The position numbers and the translations under genes were made by a program. The notes under the pieces were generated by a model that was not told the DNA's origin, made no database searches, and worked only from the letters and a program-made list of their open reading frames with translations. A stretch of DNA of 64,000 nucleotides, from positions 83,598-147,597 of the forward strand of contig JAMQCK010000034.1 of the NCBI GenBank assembly GCA_024196135.1, read 5' to 3'. How positions within the stretch are numbered: the first letter of the stretch is position 1; each line of letters begins with the position of its first letter. The stretch comes from Pleurotus ostreatus/Saccharomyces cerevisiae fusant (taxonomy: Eukaryota; Opisthokonta). Below are positions 34,444 through 45,617 of this stretch, piece after piece.

Positions 34444-35862
34444 CTACGCGCGTCCGCGGACCAGACCATAGAGGCCGGGGAGTCGAGCAGAGACCGAATC
34501 TGATTGCCTAGCGGCAGCACAGGTAGAGGATCTGCGCACCGACTTCCTCCTGACAAGGTGCGTCTTCGCGACGGTGTGGCAGCCGACAACAGGCGCAGGC
34601 GCCGCGCGGCTGCGCGTGTTGTAGCCGCTGCTCGGCGTGCAGCCTTTGCTCCGGGTTCGGCGGGAAGGTGCATCGTCACAGCTGACTCTGGCGCGCTTGC
34701 GCTTGGATGCCTGAGCCGCCATGACCATCAGCGCCGCTGATGCCGACTGCTCACCCTCCTCGGATCCCAGACCATGTTCATTCCACCTATGAGAGAAGAC
34801 CTGCCCTCTGGCAATCTGCAATCGGGCAGATATGGCTGGCCAGGATGTTTAACGACTGAGTCGAATGAAAGCAAAAAGACACACCTCCTACGCGAAAGAG
34901 GTCCGCTTGAACAGACTTAAGGCGGTCACCGAACATGCGACAAGTCGCATCTGCAACGCTGAAGTTCGCGCGTAACGCCGTCAGGACGTCCGTCGCCCGT
35001 GAGATCTTGTCTGCACCGTGCCGGCTGGCATCTTGAACGGCGTTCAGCAGGGCGGAGGTCGAGTCCGAGGTTGCTTCAGACCGAGGCTTCGCTATAGCAT
35101 GGTTAGCGATGAGCTCGCGAAGCTGAATCCCGAGAATAAGTCAGCTCTTCGTAATGGCACCATTACGAACACTCACAAATCCGGCAATCTTATCACTCTG
35201 ACCGCGCAAGGACTTCGTGATACTGTTTCGATGTGCCATGGCAGCCTGAAAAACGTGCGTTGTGAGTAGCGAGATCGAATGCAGAAGGAGCATAAGTGAG
35301 CAAATGCACGCACTTCCGGCGCTTGCTGCTGAGAGACAGGCAAAACATAGCATGGCCGGCTGTCGCCTGTCGCCTTCCGTTCGATCTCGTCTAGAAGGCC
35401 AGCATACTCTTCCCCGGAGGAGAAGACGTACGCTTCGAGGGCGAGGGCGGCGGCTAGAAGGATACACATTGAACATTCAATCGATACGGTAGTACACGAG
35501 GACGTACCTTCGCCGACCTCGCCCTTGATCACATTGAAGGCAGGCCGGTGACATTCAATAAGTTCGAAGATGGCTACGCTGAGGAGCTTGGACTCGTTGA
35601 CGCGCCCGCATAGAGCGCGCTGCAAGGCAGTCTCGATTTCCTCTACCTCGGCTGCCTGTGAGAGCAAGGCTGCCATGGCAAGAACTCCGACGTTTGCGAC
35701 GCTTCCTGAGGCGTGTACATCGAATGCGCTGTTGGTGGAAAGAGCGGGGAAGTCTTGCAGTCGCTGCGCGAAGAGGTTGTAACGATACTGAGCGTTGGTG
35801 GGTATGTCGCCTGGAGATACGTCCTTCCACCACGGTGCCCACGCCGTTATAGCAGATGACAT
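34444..35862 (-). CDS. unrecognised protein, five exons
   Basis: Exons 35862-35508, 35453-35314, 35245-35177, 35122-34885 and 34835-34444; 397 residues, all phases close. I do not recognise the family. The first 230 residues look like a soluble all-helical domain (RYNLFAQRLQDFPALSTNSA, LSQAAEVEEIETALQRALCG, LECHRPAF-type helix, AAALALEAYVFSSGEEYAGL). The middle (SITKSLRGQSDKIAGFLREL, SRATDVLTALRANFSVADAT) could be an amphipathic bundle. The C-terminal 110 residues are basic and probably disordered (QASKRKRARVSCDDAPSRRT, VRRKSVRRSSTC), like a nuclear-localisation region. It is probably a real gene from splice-site quality, but the function is open. Confidence 0.65.
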
Positions 35863-37747
35863 GGCAAAAGGCGATGGCGCAAGCCTGGACGACGCAGAAG
35901 GTGGGTAGAGGTGTATGTTCGCGTGGGGCTTGGATATGAAAGGACAAGATACGGAAGGTGGCACAACGATAGACGTGCGATGTGTCCCGAGGTGGCAATC
36001 TTGATCGAACGTCGCCCTTCCGCAAAGTTTATACGACATGGGTGATGAGCGTCTTCGACATGTGACGGCGCGCGAGCACATAAACCACCAGGAAAGCATT
36101 GCCTATGATGGTTCCCAGTGGTATATGGCAACGTAATGGACGGGAAATGATGTGCGTCGAGGTTGAGGTGATCAAGAAGCAGTTGAGTTGACACGCTACA
36201 TAGGGCTGCAACTTTGGAACAATAGGTGCCATGTCATACAATCTGTCTCCGAGCTGGTCGCGGTGGATACCTAAGGTTAGGGTTAGCGAAAACGGTCCAA
36301 CAAAAAAAAGCAGGACGCGCAGTCCTTGTTCTCAAGGAGAACAAGAATTGCGAGCCTTGGCGACGCTCAAGCAAGGCAGAGCCAGGTGCCGTGCTAGAGG
36401 ACCGCGACCGCAAAGAGGAACAAGTCCTCGAGACCCGCTTCCTCGCCCACGAAGAGCGTATCCACGGAGCCCACGGCAGTAGAATGCAGTCGCTGTTCAT
36501 CATCTCCCAGACGTGCTGGAAATCACGAGATCGCTACCGATGCAGAGCTCGGACGGCCCGCCGAAGCTGCGAATTCCTTGCCCCAGTGCATGCCAAAGGG
36601 CGCAAGGAACCGACTAGACCGTTAGTACCGAGTTACAGCTTGCTCGCATCGTGTCCGAGAGCCCACCTCCGCCTCAACATGTGAGCCTCGCGATGACCAA
36701 TTATAAGGAGGTTATACCGCACAAGGCGATCATGGTGTGTGATGCGCGACACGAAGACCCCGACCGGAAGTCCAAAGACGACCGTACAAAATCGCAGATC
36801 AACGCCAAAACGCACCACAGCCCTCCAAGCCCTCGTGTGAATGACTTCGCACGAGGAGCTTGTAGCGACCAGAGAGCGGGGTACGCGTCCTCGCCCAGAC
36901 GAGTCTACGCTTCCCCCATTAGCGATGTACGCGACAGTGAGCCCCAACCGACCCGCTCGAGGCTGCAGCTCTACCCGGTCACTGGTACCGAGAAGGAGGC
37001 CGACTAGGTCACAAAATCAGGACACACTGCCGCACGCATCGCACTCTCAAGAGCCCACGACTCACGCAGTAGCGAGAGTCTACCACGCGGGCCCCGCGAA
37101 CGGACAGCCCAACTAGCGACATCGAAAGACGCAGTGAACGCCGAACAGCCCGTTAACCGCCCATAGAATGGTGCGGAAAGCGGGAGACAACCTTGACCTG
37201 TAAGGCTCGCCCGTGATAGATGGGTGAGACGCCGTCGAAACGTCAGGAGGGAAGTGGATGATTCGAGAAGTCGCCGTCCGCCTTTTATGGGTCATGAAGG
37301 GCATGCACACCTGGTGTAGAGCGACTCATCCCCGAATTCATGATGCCGCGATTTCTTGCGAAGTCTCGCATGTTCAGGGCGGAAGTAAAGCAAGCAAGGG
37401 ATGTCGTCTGCGACCGTCTGCGAGAAGAGCGTTGAAAACCAGTATACTGACAGATACGAGGACAAGACCCAGAATTGCAGTAGTGAATGGAGCCTCTGAG
37501 GATTGGGGTGTCAGTTCGCAAGTCGGAAGTGAGGGTAAGACGACGGCCATTGTATGGTTCTGTTGATGCTCAACTTGAAGTGTCACGTCACGTCACCTCC
37601 GTCACTTTAGCGCCCACTGGCACCCACAATCCTTTTCAAGGCAAGGCACTCAGAGACTCTCTCCACTGACTCTGTGCATTCATTGGTAGCAGATAGAATC
37701 AGTCGCTATGTTACGGGTGACTGAAGACCGTGTTCACGGCCACTGTA
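35863..37747. other. 1.9-kb stretch without a supported gene
   Basis: Frames on both strands (plus 36651-37007; minus 36633-36947) lack splice support and known similarity. A minus frame from ATG 37550 to 37374 encodes 58 residues with one hydrophobic segment (FTTAILGLVLVSVSILVFNA), a possible but unsupported small membrane protein. A two-unit telomere-like motif lies at 36273-36286. Confidence 0.4.
36273..36286. repeat. two-unit telomere-like GGTTAGGGTTAG
   Basis: AAGGTTAGGGTTAG contains two TTAG(GG) units, the telomere repeat of many fungi. Two units can arise by chance. Confidence 0.4.
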
Positions 37748-40003
37748 TCATCCGCGCTCCGCCATAAATCGCGACACCCTCCGCGGCGCCGGCGCATCTT
37801 CTTGCCCATCCTCTCTTCGCCCCGCAGACTCCTTGACTGCAGCCGACATAATCTCTGGCGGCCTCTGCGGTCGTCTTTGCTGCGGGGAAGACGGCGACGG
37901 GAACGACGGCGATTTGATGACCGACGAGAATCCAGCACCACCACCAGGTTTGGGGAAAGAGGGCGAGTCCACAACCATGGAGGGGAAAGACGGGGAGTCA
38001 ACGATCATAGATGGGAACGAAGGCGATTCGACGACAGTCGCTGATGACGCAGTCGACGAAGACCGAGAGTCGAGCGGTACAGCAGCAAGTCGCGAGGGCC
38101 CGGCGGCAGGTTTACGCTCGACGACTGCAGGAGGCTTCCGTTCCATGACGCCCGGAGGTGCTCTCTCTATCACTCCTGTCGACTTGCGCTCCATGACAGC
38201 CGGGGACACAGGCATCTTGGGGGACGAGCGGCCCGTCGTATTGACCGGAGTAGCCGCCTCGGAAAGCGGCGACGATGGGTTCAGCCTCCCGGCCTGCGAC
38301 ATCGCGACTTTGAACCGCGAAGTGGGCGTCGATCGGTCCAGAGGTGTGAGCTTTTCTGGGCTCACAGGTATCGTTCCCGTAGGCTGAGAGGGCGTTGACA
38401 ACTTTGGTCGCGTTGTCGACTTTGCTGGCGGATTCGGTGTCGGCGCGTCCGCGGGTGGCGGCACCAAATGCAACTGCCCCGGTCCCAGGTTGTATAGCTC
38501 GCCACGTCTAAGAGCTTCGTACATCTCGCGCGCGAGTCCATTCTCGTCTTCGCTATCGCTCTCCGCGCCGCCGACCAGCTTTTTGTCGTCGTCGAGCTTG
38601 CCAGTTTTGATTGCGCTCTGTATCGTGCGGGTCGTAGCTTCTGGTACGACTGCAGCGCCGAGCGAGTGTGACTGCTGTGCTTGTGAGGGTCCGGCTTCGA
38701 CGTTGAAGGCCGAAGCCATTTTGGATGCCTTGAAGCGCGAGACGGCTGGCTTCGGAGCAGGGAGATTGACAATTGGGTCAATTTCCGTCTGTGAACCGTA
38801 AGCAAAGTACATTGGGAAAGGTAGAAGGGAGCTCACATGTTCATGTTCGTCGTGTGTGTGCGAGCGCATTGCGTCCAACGCAGCTTGTCCGATGGTCGCC
38901 CGCTTGTGGTGGTACTCGAGTGCAATCTCCCTCTGCTGGGCCGCAAAATCCAGATCGTACTCTTCAGGCTCCAGAACTGCCTCCCCATCTTCATCCTCCT
39001 CGTCCTCATGATCCGCTATATCTTCATCTGAGTCCCCTGGAACAGGGGAGCTGGGGACCTCGGGAACGGACTCGTCATCCGAGTCGCGCTCGGGCTCAGA
39101 CATGGTAGGTGGCGGAGGCGCACCCTGCGGAGTGCGCTCGACGACCGTGGCCTTCATGGTGAGCTGATCCGCCGGAGACATGGAATACAGAAGGCTGTTG
39201 TGCTTCATGCGTATGCGGCCGGCCTTCACGTCGCCCCAGTCCTTGCCTTCCTCGACTGGCTTCTCCCCTTCGGACGCGGACTCCGCGAACGCGACAGTCT
39301 TCTTCGTCTTCGCTGGCTCCGTCGGAGCCGGCGCGCTGGTCGTCCCCGCCGGCCGATCACCCGCCAGCCCCTTCAGCAGCGCCTTCCCCATCTTCTTGTG
39401 CATGTCCCTCTGCGCCTTGATCCTGTTCAGCTCCTCCTTGTGCTTCTCCCTCAGTCTCTCCCTCTCCGCCACGCGCTCTGCTTCCTCCTTCGCCTCGCGC
39501 GCCGCCTCTTCCTCCGCCTCTTCTGCCTCCAACAGATCGAGGATGCGATCGCGCTCCTTCGCGCGGCGCTCGCGCTCGAAGGAGGACAGAAGGTTCCACC
39601 GCACGAGGGGATCTTCATCGGAGATGAGCGAGTCGCCCGTCGCGCTGACAATCGGCGCGCCCTCGGTCTCTGTCACGTCGACGATCGGAAGGCCCTCTTC
39701 GTTAACGAGCTGCGCCGATCAATATTGTCAGGTCAATAAGGTGACGAGGAGGCGGAGAGCGCACCTCACCTCCGACCTGGTTGTTTCCTGCTGCCTGAGC
39801 CTCCCTAGCCTGCGCCAGCTCTTCCATCTTCTGTGACAGGCGCTCAAGCGCTTGGGGTGTCAGCCGTGGCGCATCGGCCGAGCCCTGGGGCGCTAGGGTG
39901 TTGAGTAGCGCCTGGATGGCTGAGAGAAATGAAAATCAGAGGCGACGCGTGGTCGTAAAAGATATATACCTTCCGCGCCGCCTCGATCGAGGTTTTGGGC
40001 CAT
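37748..40003 (-). CDS. Bud27/URI-like (DUF3835-type) protein
   Basis: Exons 40003-39970, 39919-39765, 39709-38837 and 38788-37748; 700 residues. The N-terminus has a short helix (ALERLSQKMEELAQAREA) and the phrase ELVNEEGLPIVDVTE, which I associate with fungal Bud27/URI. A long charged coiled coil follows (DLLEAEEAEEEAAREAKEEA), then acidic tracts and AVSRFKASKMASAF. The C-terminal 270 residues are disordered and repetitive: four SPSFPS units encoded at 37890-38035 and four eight-residue ER(K/A)xxxxV units near 38105-38200. URI proteins help assemble RNA polymerases through a prefoldin domain; I cannot see that domain in this model, so the gene could be 5'-incomplete or only related. Gene certain, family moderate. 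Confidence 0.6.
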
Positions 40004-40173
40004 GATGATAGATCAGAACAAAGAACAATGGCCTTGATGTTGACCTTTATTTGTCCCGTACGTCTATCAAAACTCAACATATGAATATGATGAATCAAAA
40101 CTCGTCGAGGATACGACGCAGAGCTTAGTTCACAACGAATGGTAGCAAAGGTGACAGCATTCGATATGCACAA

Positions 40174-41804
40174 TCAAGATGCAGCTACATTGTTCGGACG
40201 TGTATCGTTTGCTCCTCCTTGAGCACCCTCCACCAGTGCCTTCACTTCCCTCCACTTCACCGAGGTCTCTTCCTCCCCGTACATAGCTGAATTGATCCGC
40301 AAAATGCACTCCTTTCCCTTGAAGACCGTGCAGATGTAGCTCGCCACCGCCTCCGGAGCCTCGATGGGTAGTCCACGGACCCCGTCGAGTACCAATTCGA
40401 TCCAAGGCGAAGCATTGCCCCTTTCTTTGAGAGACAGTGCTCCAACATCCGGTAGTGATGAAACTTCGGAGCTGCTCAGTGTGCACCTGAACGAGCCGAG
40501 CGCGGGACAGTACTGCGCCAGCGTCGCCAGTGAAGCAAGTGTGATCCCCGGATCGGAAGGTCCTGGCACACCCAAGGATCCGCGCACCCCAAGTTCCTCC
40601 AATCGAGGCCACCCGGACACCATCGCAGCCAGGGAATCATCGTCGAATGAGGGAAGACCGCTGGCCAAGACGTCGAACGCGACTATGTTGGGAAACCGTC
40701 TATACTGCCGCAAAGTAAATGCGGGTATGTCCCACGTTACCTGCCCATAATATCTGTGGTCGTAGAAGAATTGCCGCAGGGGCGCCGCGTCCAGGGCCTG
40801 CGCGAGAACGTTGAGGTTGTCTTGCTTCCAGCTGTTGTCGTCCGTCTCGCAGTATATGCTCACGACCGTCACCGACATGGGCGCGCTCGACATGCACCTG
40901 ATAATTGGAGCGACGAAGCTTCCCTCTTCGGCCAAGATGGCAAGGCGCGACAAGCCTTGCTCGAAACCTGGAGCCTCCGCCGGGGGCCACAGCATGGCGT
41001 TGGAGGCGTGCATCGTCAGGCTTCGCAGAGTCCGGCATCTCCCAAGGTGCCTAATCGCCTCGGGGTGGGCTTCCGCGATGTTCACCTTCGTCAGGGAGGT
41101 CCAGCCCATGATCATCTCCTTCAAGGGCAGGCTCACCCGCTCGTCAAGCTCGGGGTCATACGGGCTGTCGTCGTCGTGCACTTTGAGGTATGTGAGCTCA
41201 GGGCAGAGCGTCGGGATGGAGGGAAGGATGTGCTCGATGTTGGGGCATCCCATGAAGCCGGATCGGTAGCGCATGATTAGCGACCGCAGCGAGGGAGCGA
41301 CCAGGAATCGGAGGAACAGAAAGTCGTCTTCCCTAGCGAGCCCCATGTCCAGTTTACGGAGACCGGGGAATATGGGCGCACGACCGAGGCGGAGGGTATA
41401 CACCTGCATCGTATCGAGGGGAACTTCGATTTCTTCGGTTCCATAGCCCGTCCTGAATCCACCGCCTTCTAGAGATAGTACCTTCACCCTCCGCGCGTAC
41501 GTCTGCGTATTCTCCCAGTCGGCCTGCGATATGCTGCCCTCTATGGTCTGACACAACGCATAAGCTTAGGCATACGCGTAGAAGCACCTGGAGCACGCAC
41601 TAGACCGTCCTCTGCGTCGTACTCACACTGAGGGAGAGTCCGCAGCAGAGGAATGAGACTGGTTTGCTTCTTCCATAAAGCATCCAACGCGACCCCGCAA
41701 ATTCTGGAGTTGGTCCGCGCGAAGGACGCTAGCGACGCTCGAGAAAGCTGAGCACATATCAGGATGAGGATTTCGGGTATGTTCAGACAGTGCGCGGAGG
41801 ACAT
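40174..41804 (-). CDS. F-box-like leucine-rich protein, tandem paralogue 1
   Basis: Exons 41804-41601 and 41547-40174; 525 residues. The first exon encodes an F-box-like motif (LNIPEILILICAQLSRASLA, then FARTNSRICGVALDALW). The rest consists of irregular leucine-rich segments typical of agaricomycete F-box proteins (LRKLDMGLAREDDFLFLRFL, PELTYLKVHDDD, CRTLRSLTMHASNAM). F-box proteins link substrates to SCF ubiquitin ligases; the target is unknown. The gene directly downstream of its neighbour at 42026-43650 has the same single intron at the same place and a second exon of exactly the same length (1374 nt), marking a tandem duplication. Confidence 0.85.
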
Positions 41805-42025
41805 GATGGCTGCTGAAAAGTCACGATCAGACGCGACCTGCGGATCGGGTGCGCGCAACAAACGCGGTCATCTGACGAAGTGAGATTCCGAGTCGTGGTG
41901 GTGCTCATCGTCGTTCTCTGTGAATTGCGACGCATTCACGCAGGTCTCAGGCTCTTGGGTGGTCATTCACTAGCTGGAAGTGCTAGCACTGAGCTAGGGT
42001 TACATTGTCCACAGTACAGATGGGT

Positions 42026-43650
42026 CTAATATCCTCGCTTCACCCGAACCTCATCCCAACCCTCGACCAAAGCCCGTACCTTCTGCCATTGCAAAACTCT
42101 CTCGGTCGGCTCGTCTAGCGGAGTCCACATCAGCCTCCCCACATCCAGCTTGAGGAAGCGTTCCTTCCCCTTGAACACTGCCGATATGTATTCGGCCATG
42201 GCCTGCGCATCGTCGACCTCCGACTGCAGCTCGACGATGTTCAATACGACAGTCTGAGGAGACGGCGCGCGACTGTCTGGCGGCGAGACAACGTGGTCGT
42301 CGGGCAGCGCTGGGACTTGAGAGGTGTTCAGTCCGCAATTGAAGTATTTGAGCATTGGACAGAGCCGCGCAAGGGTGGGAAGGAACGAAAGAGTGATGTT
42401 AGGGTAGAAGTTGTTGCTTGGAAAGTGCCCGCACAAGGAGAGGTGTTGAAGGCGCGGCCAGGCGCATACCATTTCCGTGAGCACTTCGTCGTCGAAGGCG
42501 CTTGCACCGCCAGCGTTGACGCGGAACCTGATCAGGTTGCGGAAGCGCGTGTACTGCAGCAGGGCAGCTACCGGCAGGGGGTGTACGCCCGCCGGTATGG
42601 AGTCGTGGTCGTAGGAGAATTCTCGAAGAGACACCGTGTCGAGTGCGCGTGCAAGGACATCGATATTGTGCCTTTTCGACAGATGATCCCAGTCGCAGAA
42701 TATGCATACATCCGTAACGGCTATGGGCGCACTTGACATGCATTTCAGGATGGCTGCGACAAAGCGGCCTTCCCAAGCCCTGATGAGTAGGGTGTCCAAC
42801 CCATTCTCGAATGCCGGACCGACCGCTGGAAGCCAGTTCAGGTCGATCTCGGCCCGCAAGTCTAGATAGCGCAGGTTCGGACATCTCCCAAGATGTCGTA
42901 TGACATCGTGGTGCGCTTCGATAAGGGCCACTTTGGTCAAGGCGCTCCAGGCCATAACCATGTCCTTGAGGGGCAGAATGTAATCGCTGACATCGTCGTT
43001 GTCGGGATCGAAGGCATCCTCACTGTCCTTGTCATGAATCGTGAGATGTTCGAGCTCAGGGCATAGTGACGGTAATGAGGGAAGGATGTGTATGATTCTG
43101 GGCGCATGCACGAAGCCAGTCCGGAAGCGCATTGTCAAGGAGCGAAGCGAAGAGGTCATGAAGTAGCGGAGGAACTGGAACCCGACTCCCTCCGTGATAC
43201 CAAAGTCGAGTTTGCGCAGATTCGGAAATATGGGAACGCCACCCAGGCGAAGTATATAGTTCTCGAGTGTCTGTTGGCGGACATCGTATTCATCGTCGAT
43301 GTCGTGAGTCAAGCTTCCGTAGAGCTGCATGGTTTTGACGCGTCGTGCGTAAGCCTGCGTGTTTGCCCAATCCAATGGTGGGATGTACTCCTCGAGCAGC
43401 TGTGAGTTGCGTGAGTCACTTGGAGTCTCCCGCGTCTTGGCAGACGTACTATCCCTTCGCCCGAATCGACTTCATGCTGAGGCAAAGTTTGCAACAGCGG
43501 AACAAGGGAGTATTGCACACTCCAGAGCTTGTCCAAGGCAGTTGCGCAGATGCTCGAATTCGTCCGGGCAAATTCCGCAAGAGAGCCATTATCCAGATGC
43601 TGGCAGATGAGCTGCACGATTTCGGGGATGCTCAAGCAGTGAGACGACAT
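42026..43650 (-). CDS. F-box-like leucine-rich protein, tandem paralogue 2
   Basis: Exons 43650-43450 and 43399-42026; 524 residues. The F-box region reads LSIPEIVQLICQHLDNGSLA, then FARTNSSICATALDKLW, alignable with the neighbour. The body shares blocks such as WANTQAYARRVK, LRLGGVPIFPNLRKLDFG and the ending VFKGKERFLKL with the tandem partner, but overall similarity is moderate, so the duplicates have diverged well past neutrality at the protein level. Its putative role is substrate recognition in an SCF complex, unproven. Confidence 0.85.
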
Positions 43651-43979
43651 GGTGGGAGCGAAGCAACCACGGGGCAGCCGGTCCGGACTTGACCGCCACG
43701 AGAAATCCTTCCCGAGTCAAGAATCTGATCCCTTGTACATCGTCTGCTGCGTCCGAAGGACACTCCCCCTCCCCCTCTCACATCTTCCCACCGATGTGCT
43801 CTCCCAGGCGTTACCCCTCAATATACGAGGCGGCTTTCGCATGACGGACCGTTTCCGGCCAACATCGCGCGCGTTACGATCGGCAGCCGTGCTTACGCGC
43901 CCCCAAGTTGACCTCTGCCGAAATACCCGGGACGAATGTCAGACAGACGGCGCGCCCGCTCTTCGTCCGCCCCGCCACC
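43651..43979. other. divergent intergenic between F-box paralogue 2 and the TLC gene
   Basis: 329 bp promoter region for both genes. No distinct motif recognised. Confidence 0.5.
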
Positions 43980-45338
43980 ATGGCCGCGTCCCCCCACGAT
44001 CTCGACGCCGCGTACGTCGACCGCGTCCTCGCCACCCTCAACGCGTACCTCGGCCCGAACGGCGCGCTCGCGCGCTCCCTCGCCTCGAAGGGCTCCCTCC
44101 GCCTCACGCGCCTCCCTCGCTTTCTCCCCCTCATCATAGCCAGTCTCCTCTTCTTCACGTCCATACATGTCCTAGTCTCCCCCATATGCACTAAAGTCCT
44201 CGCTCCGCGGACCTATCGCGGCTTGCGAGGACGCCGCGGGCGGAACGCCTGGTACGTGCCGCTATACGGCGCGCACTCGTCTGCTGACGCGCACACGCAG
44301 GAATATACATGTTGTATCAATGGTGCACGCACTGATCGTGGTCCCCCTCGCTATGCGATGCCTGTACTCGCCCTCGCTGGCGGCTAACAGGATACACGGC
44401 TGGGACTATGATGCAGCCATCGCCCATTCCGTCGCAGTAGGGTACGTCGCTCCCCCGACGCCTATCACGCGCGCCTTAACACTCCATCAGGTACTTCCTC
44501 TGGGATACCGCCGACGCGATCATCAACTTCGTGGATCTTGGCTTCGTCGCGCACGGTTCGCTCGGTTCACTTGGGCGACCCCCCTATACAATCCTGACGC
44601 GCTCCCTCTATTTCAGGCATGGCCTGCCTCCTGGTCTACGGCCTCTCGTACGTACGTACAAACCCACACCCTCAGCAGCCAACATTCATCTGACTTTCTC
44701 CTAAAGCGGCCCTTCGTACTCTATTATGGCGTCCGCTGCCTGCTGTGGGAGATGTGCGTTCATGTGCCTTTCATTCATCTCGCTAGATGCTTATTGCCAA
44801 CACCTTAAACAGAAGCACGATATTCCTGAATATTCACTGGTGAGTTGGCTGGCGTAAAGGCCCCCTCTATGGCGCCTCATCGAGCCGCCTAGGTTCCTCG
44901 ACAAGCTGGGAAAGACCGGGTCGACGGCCCAGAAGATCAACGGCGCCCTCCTTTTGGCGTCATTCTTCGGCGTGCGCATTGTCTACGGTGGCATGGTGGT
45001 GCGTACCAGCCCAGTCCTCAGTCACCTGCCTAACTCAGCACCCGGCAGTCCGCGCAATTCCTGACCGAGCTATACACGATCCGCCGCGACGTGTCGACCA
45101 CCGTCTGCGTCGTCTACGGTGGGGGGAACATCCTTCTCCAGGGGCTTAACTGGTTTTGGTAGGTCTCGCCGTCCGGACACCGCGCTACTGCTTACTTACA
45201 CGTCCTTCCAGGTTCTTTAAGATGATCCAAGCGCTCCAGAAGCGCTTCAGCGCCGGGGACAGGCTCATCACTGCAGCTGACGCGCCAGCGATAGTGATCC
45301 TCCCTGACGGCACGAGCGCGAAGCGGAAGCGTGTCTGA
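43980..45338 (+). CDS. TLC-domain multi-pass membrane protein
   Basis: Nine exons: 43980-44251, 44301-44441, 44491-44555, 44617-44651, 44707-44753, 44813-44839, 44893-44998, 45049-45158 and 45212-45338; 309 residues. The start has an optimal CCACCATGG context. The TRAM/LAG1/CLN8 fold shows as several hydrophobic helices: FLPLIIASLLFFTSIHVLVS, HVVSMVHALIVVPLAMRCLY, VGYFLWDTADAIINFVD, HGMACLLVYGLSYRPFVLYY, LWEISTIFLNIHWFLDKLG, ALLLASFFGVRIVYGGMV and VCVVYGGGNILLQGLNWFW. The C-terminus ends in a basic KRKRV. The set resembles the TMEM56/TLCD group rather than ceramide synthase, whose Lag1 His motif is absent. A role in ER or plasma-membrane lipid homeostasis is inferred. Small exons (27-47 nt) were fixed by phase and by matching family sequence. 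Confidence 0.87.
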
Positions 45339-45617
45339 CCACGGTGGTGATTTTGGGCGGGGGTCATCAGAAAGGTGGTGAGCCTCGCGGTGATATTGTG
45401 CTTGTGGCCTGCATAGATCTTGTACCAGATGTTTGTTGTTATTATTTGCTGACCCGTAATTAGTAGCAGGTAGTGTACTGTTTGTGTGTAATTCGATCCT
45501 AGTAGGTGCGCACAAGATCCTAGCCTAAATCCCTCGATAAGAAAATCAGTCTTCTTCCCACCCAAATCAAGCCAGTCGGTCAGCCCATCCGGCATGACTA
45601 CTATGAGCACGCCTCGC

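Noticed and set aside
36273..36286. Interstitial telomere or former chromosome end
   Set aside because: Only two TTAGGG-like units, with no longer array or sub-telomeric genes; chance is adequate.
36633..37007. Overlapping 100-120 codon frames on both strands
   Set aside because: No splice signals, no recognisable domains, and each frame mirrors the other on a GC-rich stretch.
43980..45338. Ceramide synthase identity for the TLC protein
   Set aside because: No Lag1 His-His motif seen and the length and helix order fit the TMEM56/TLCD group better.
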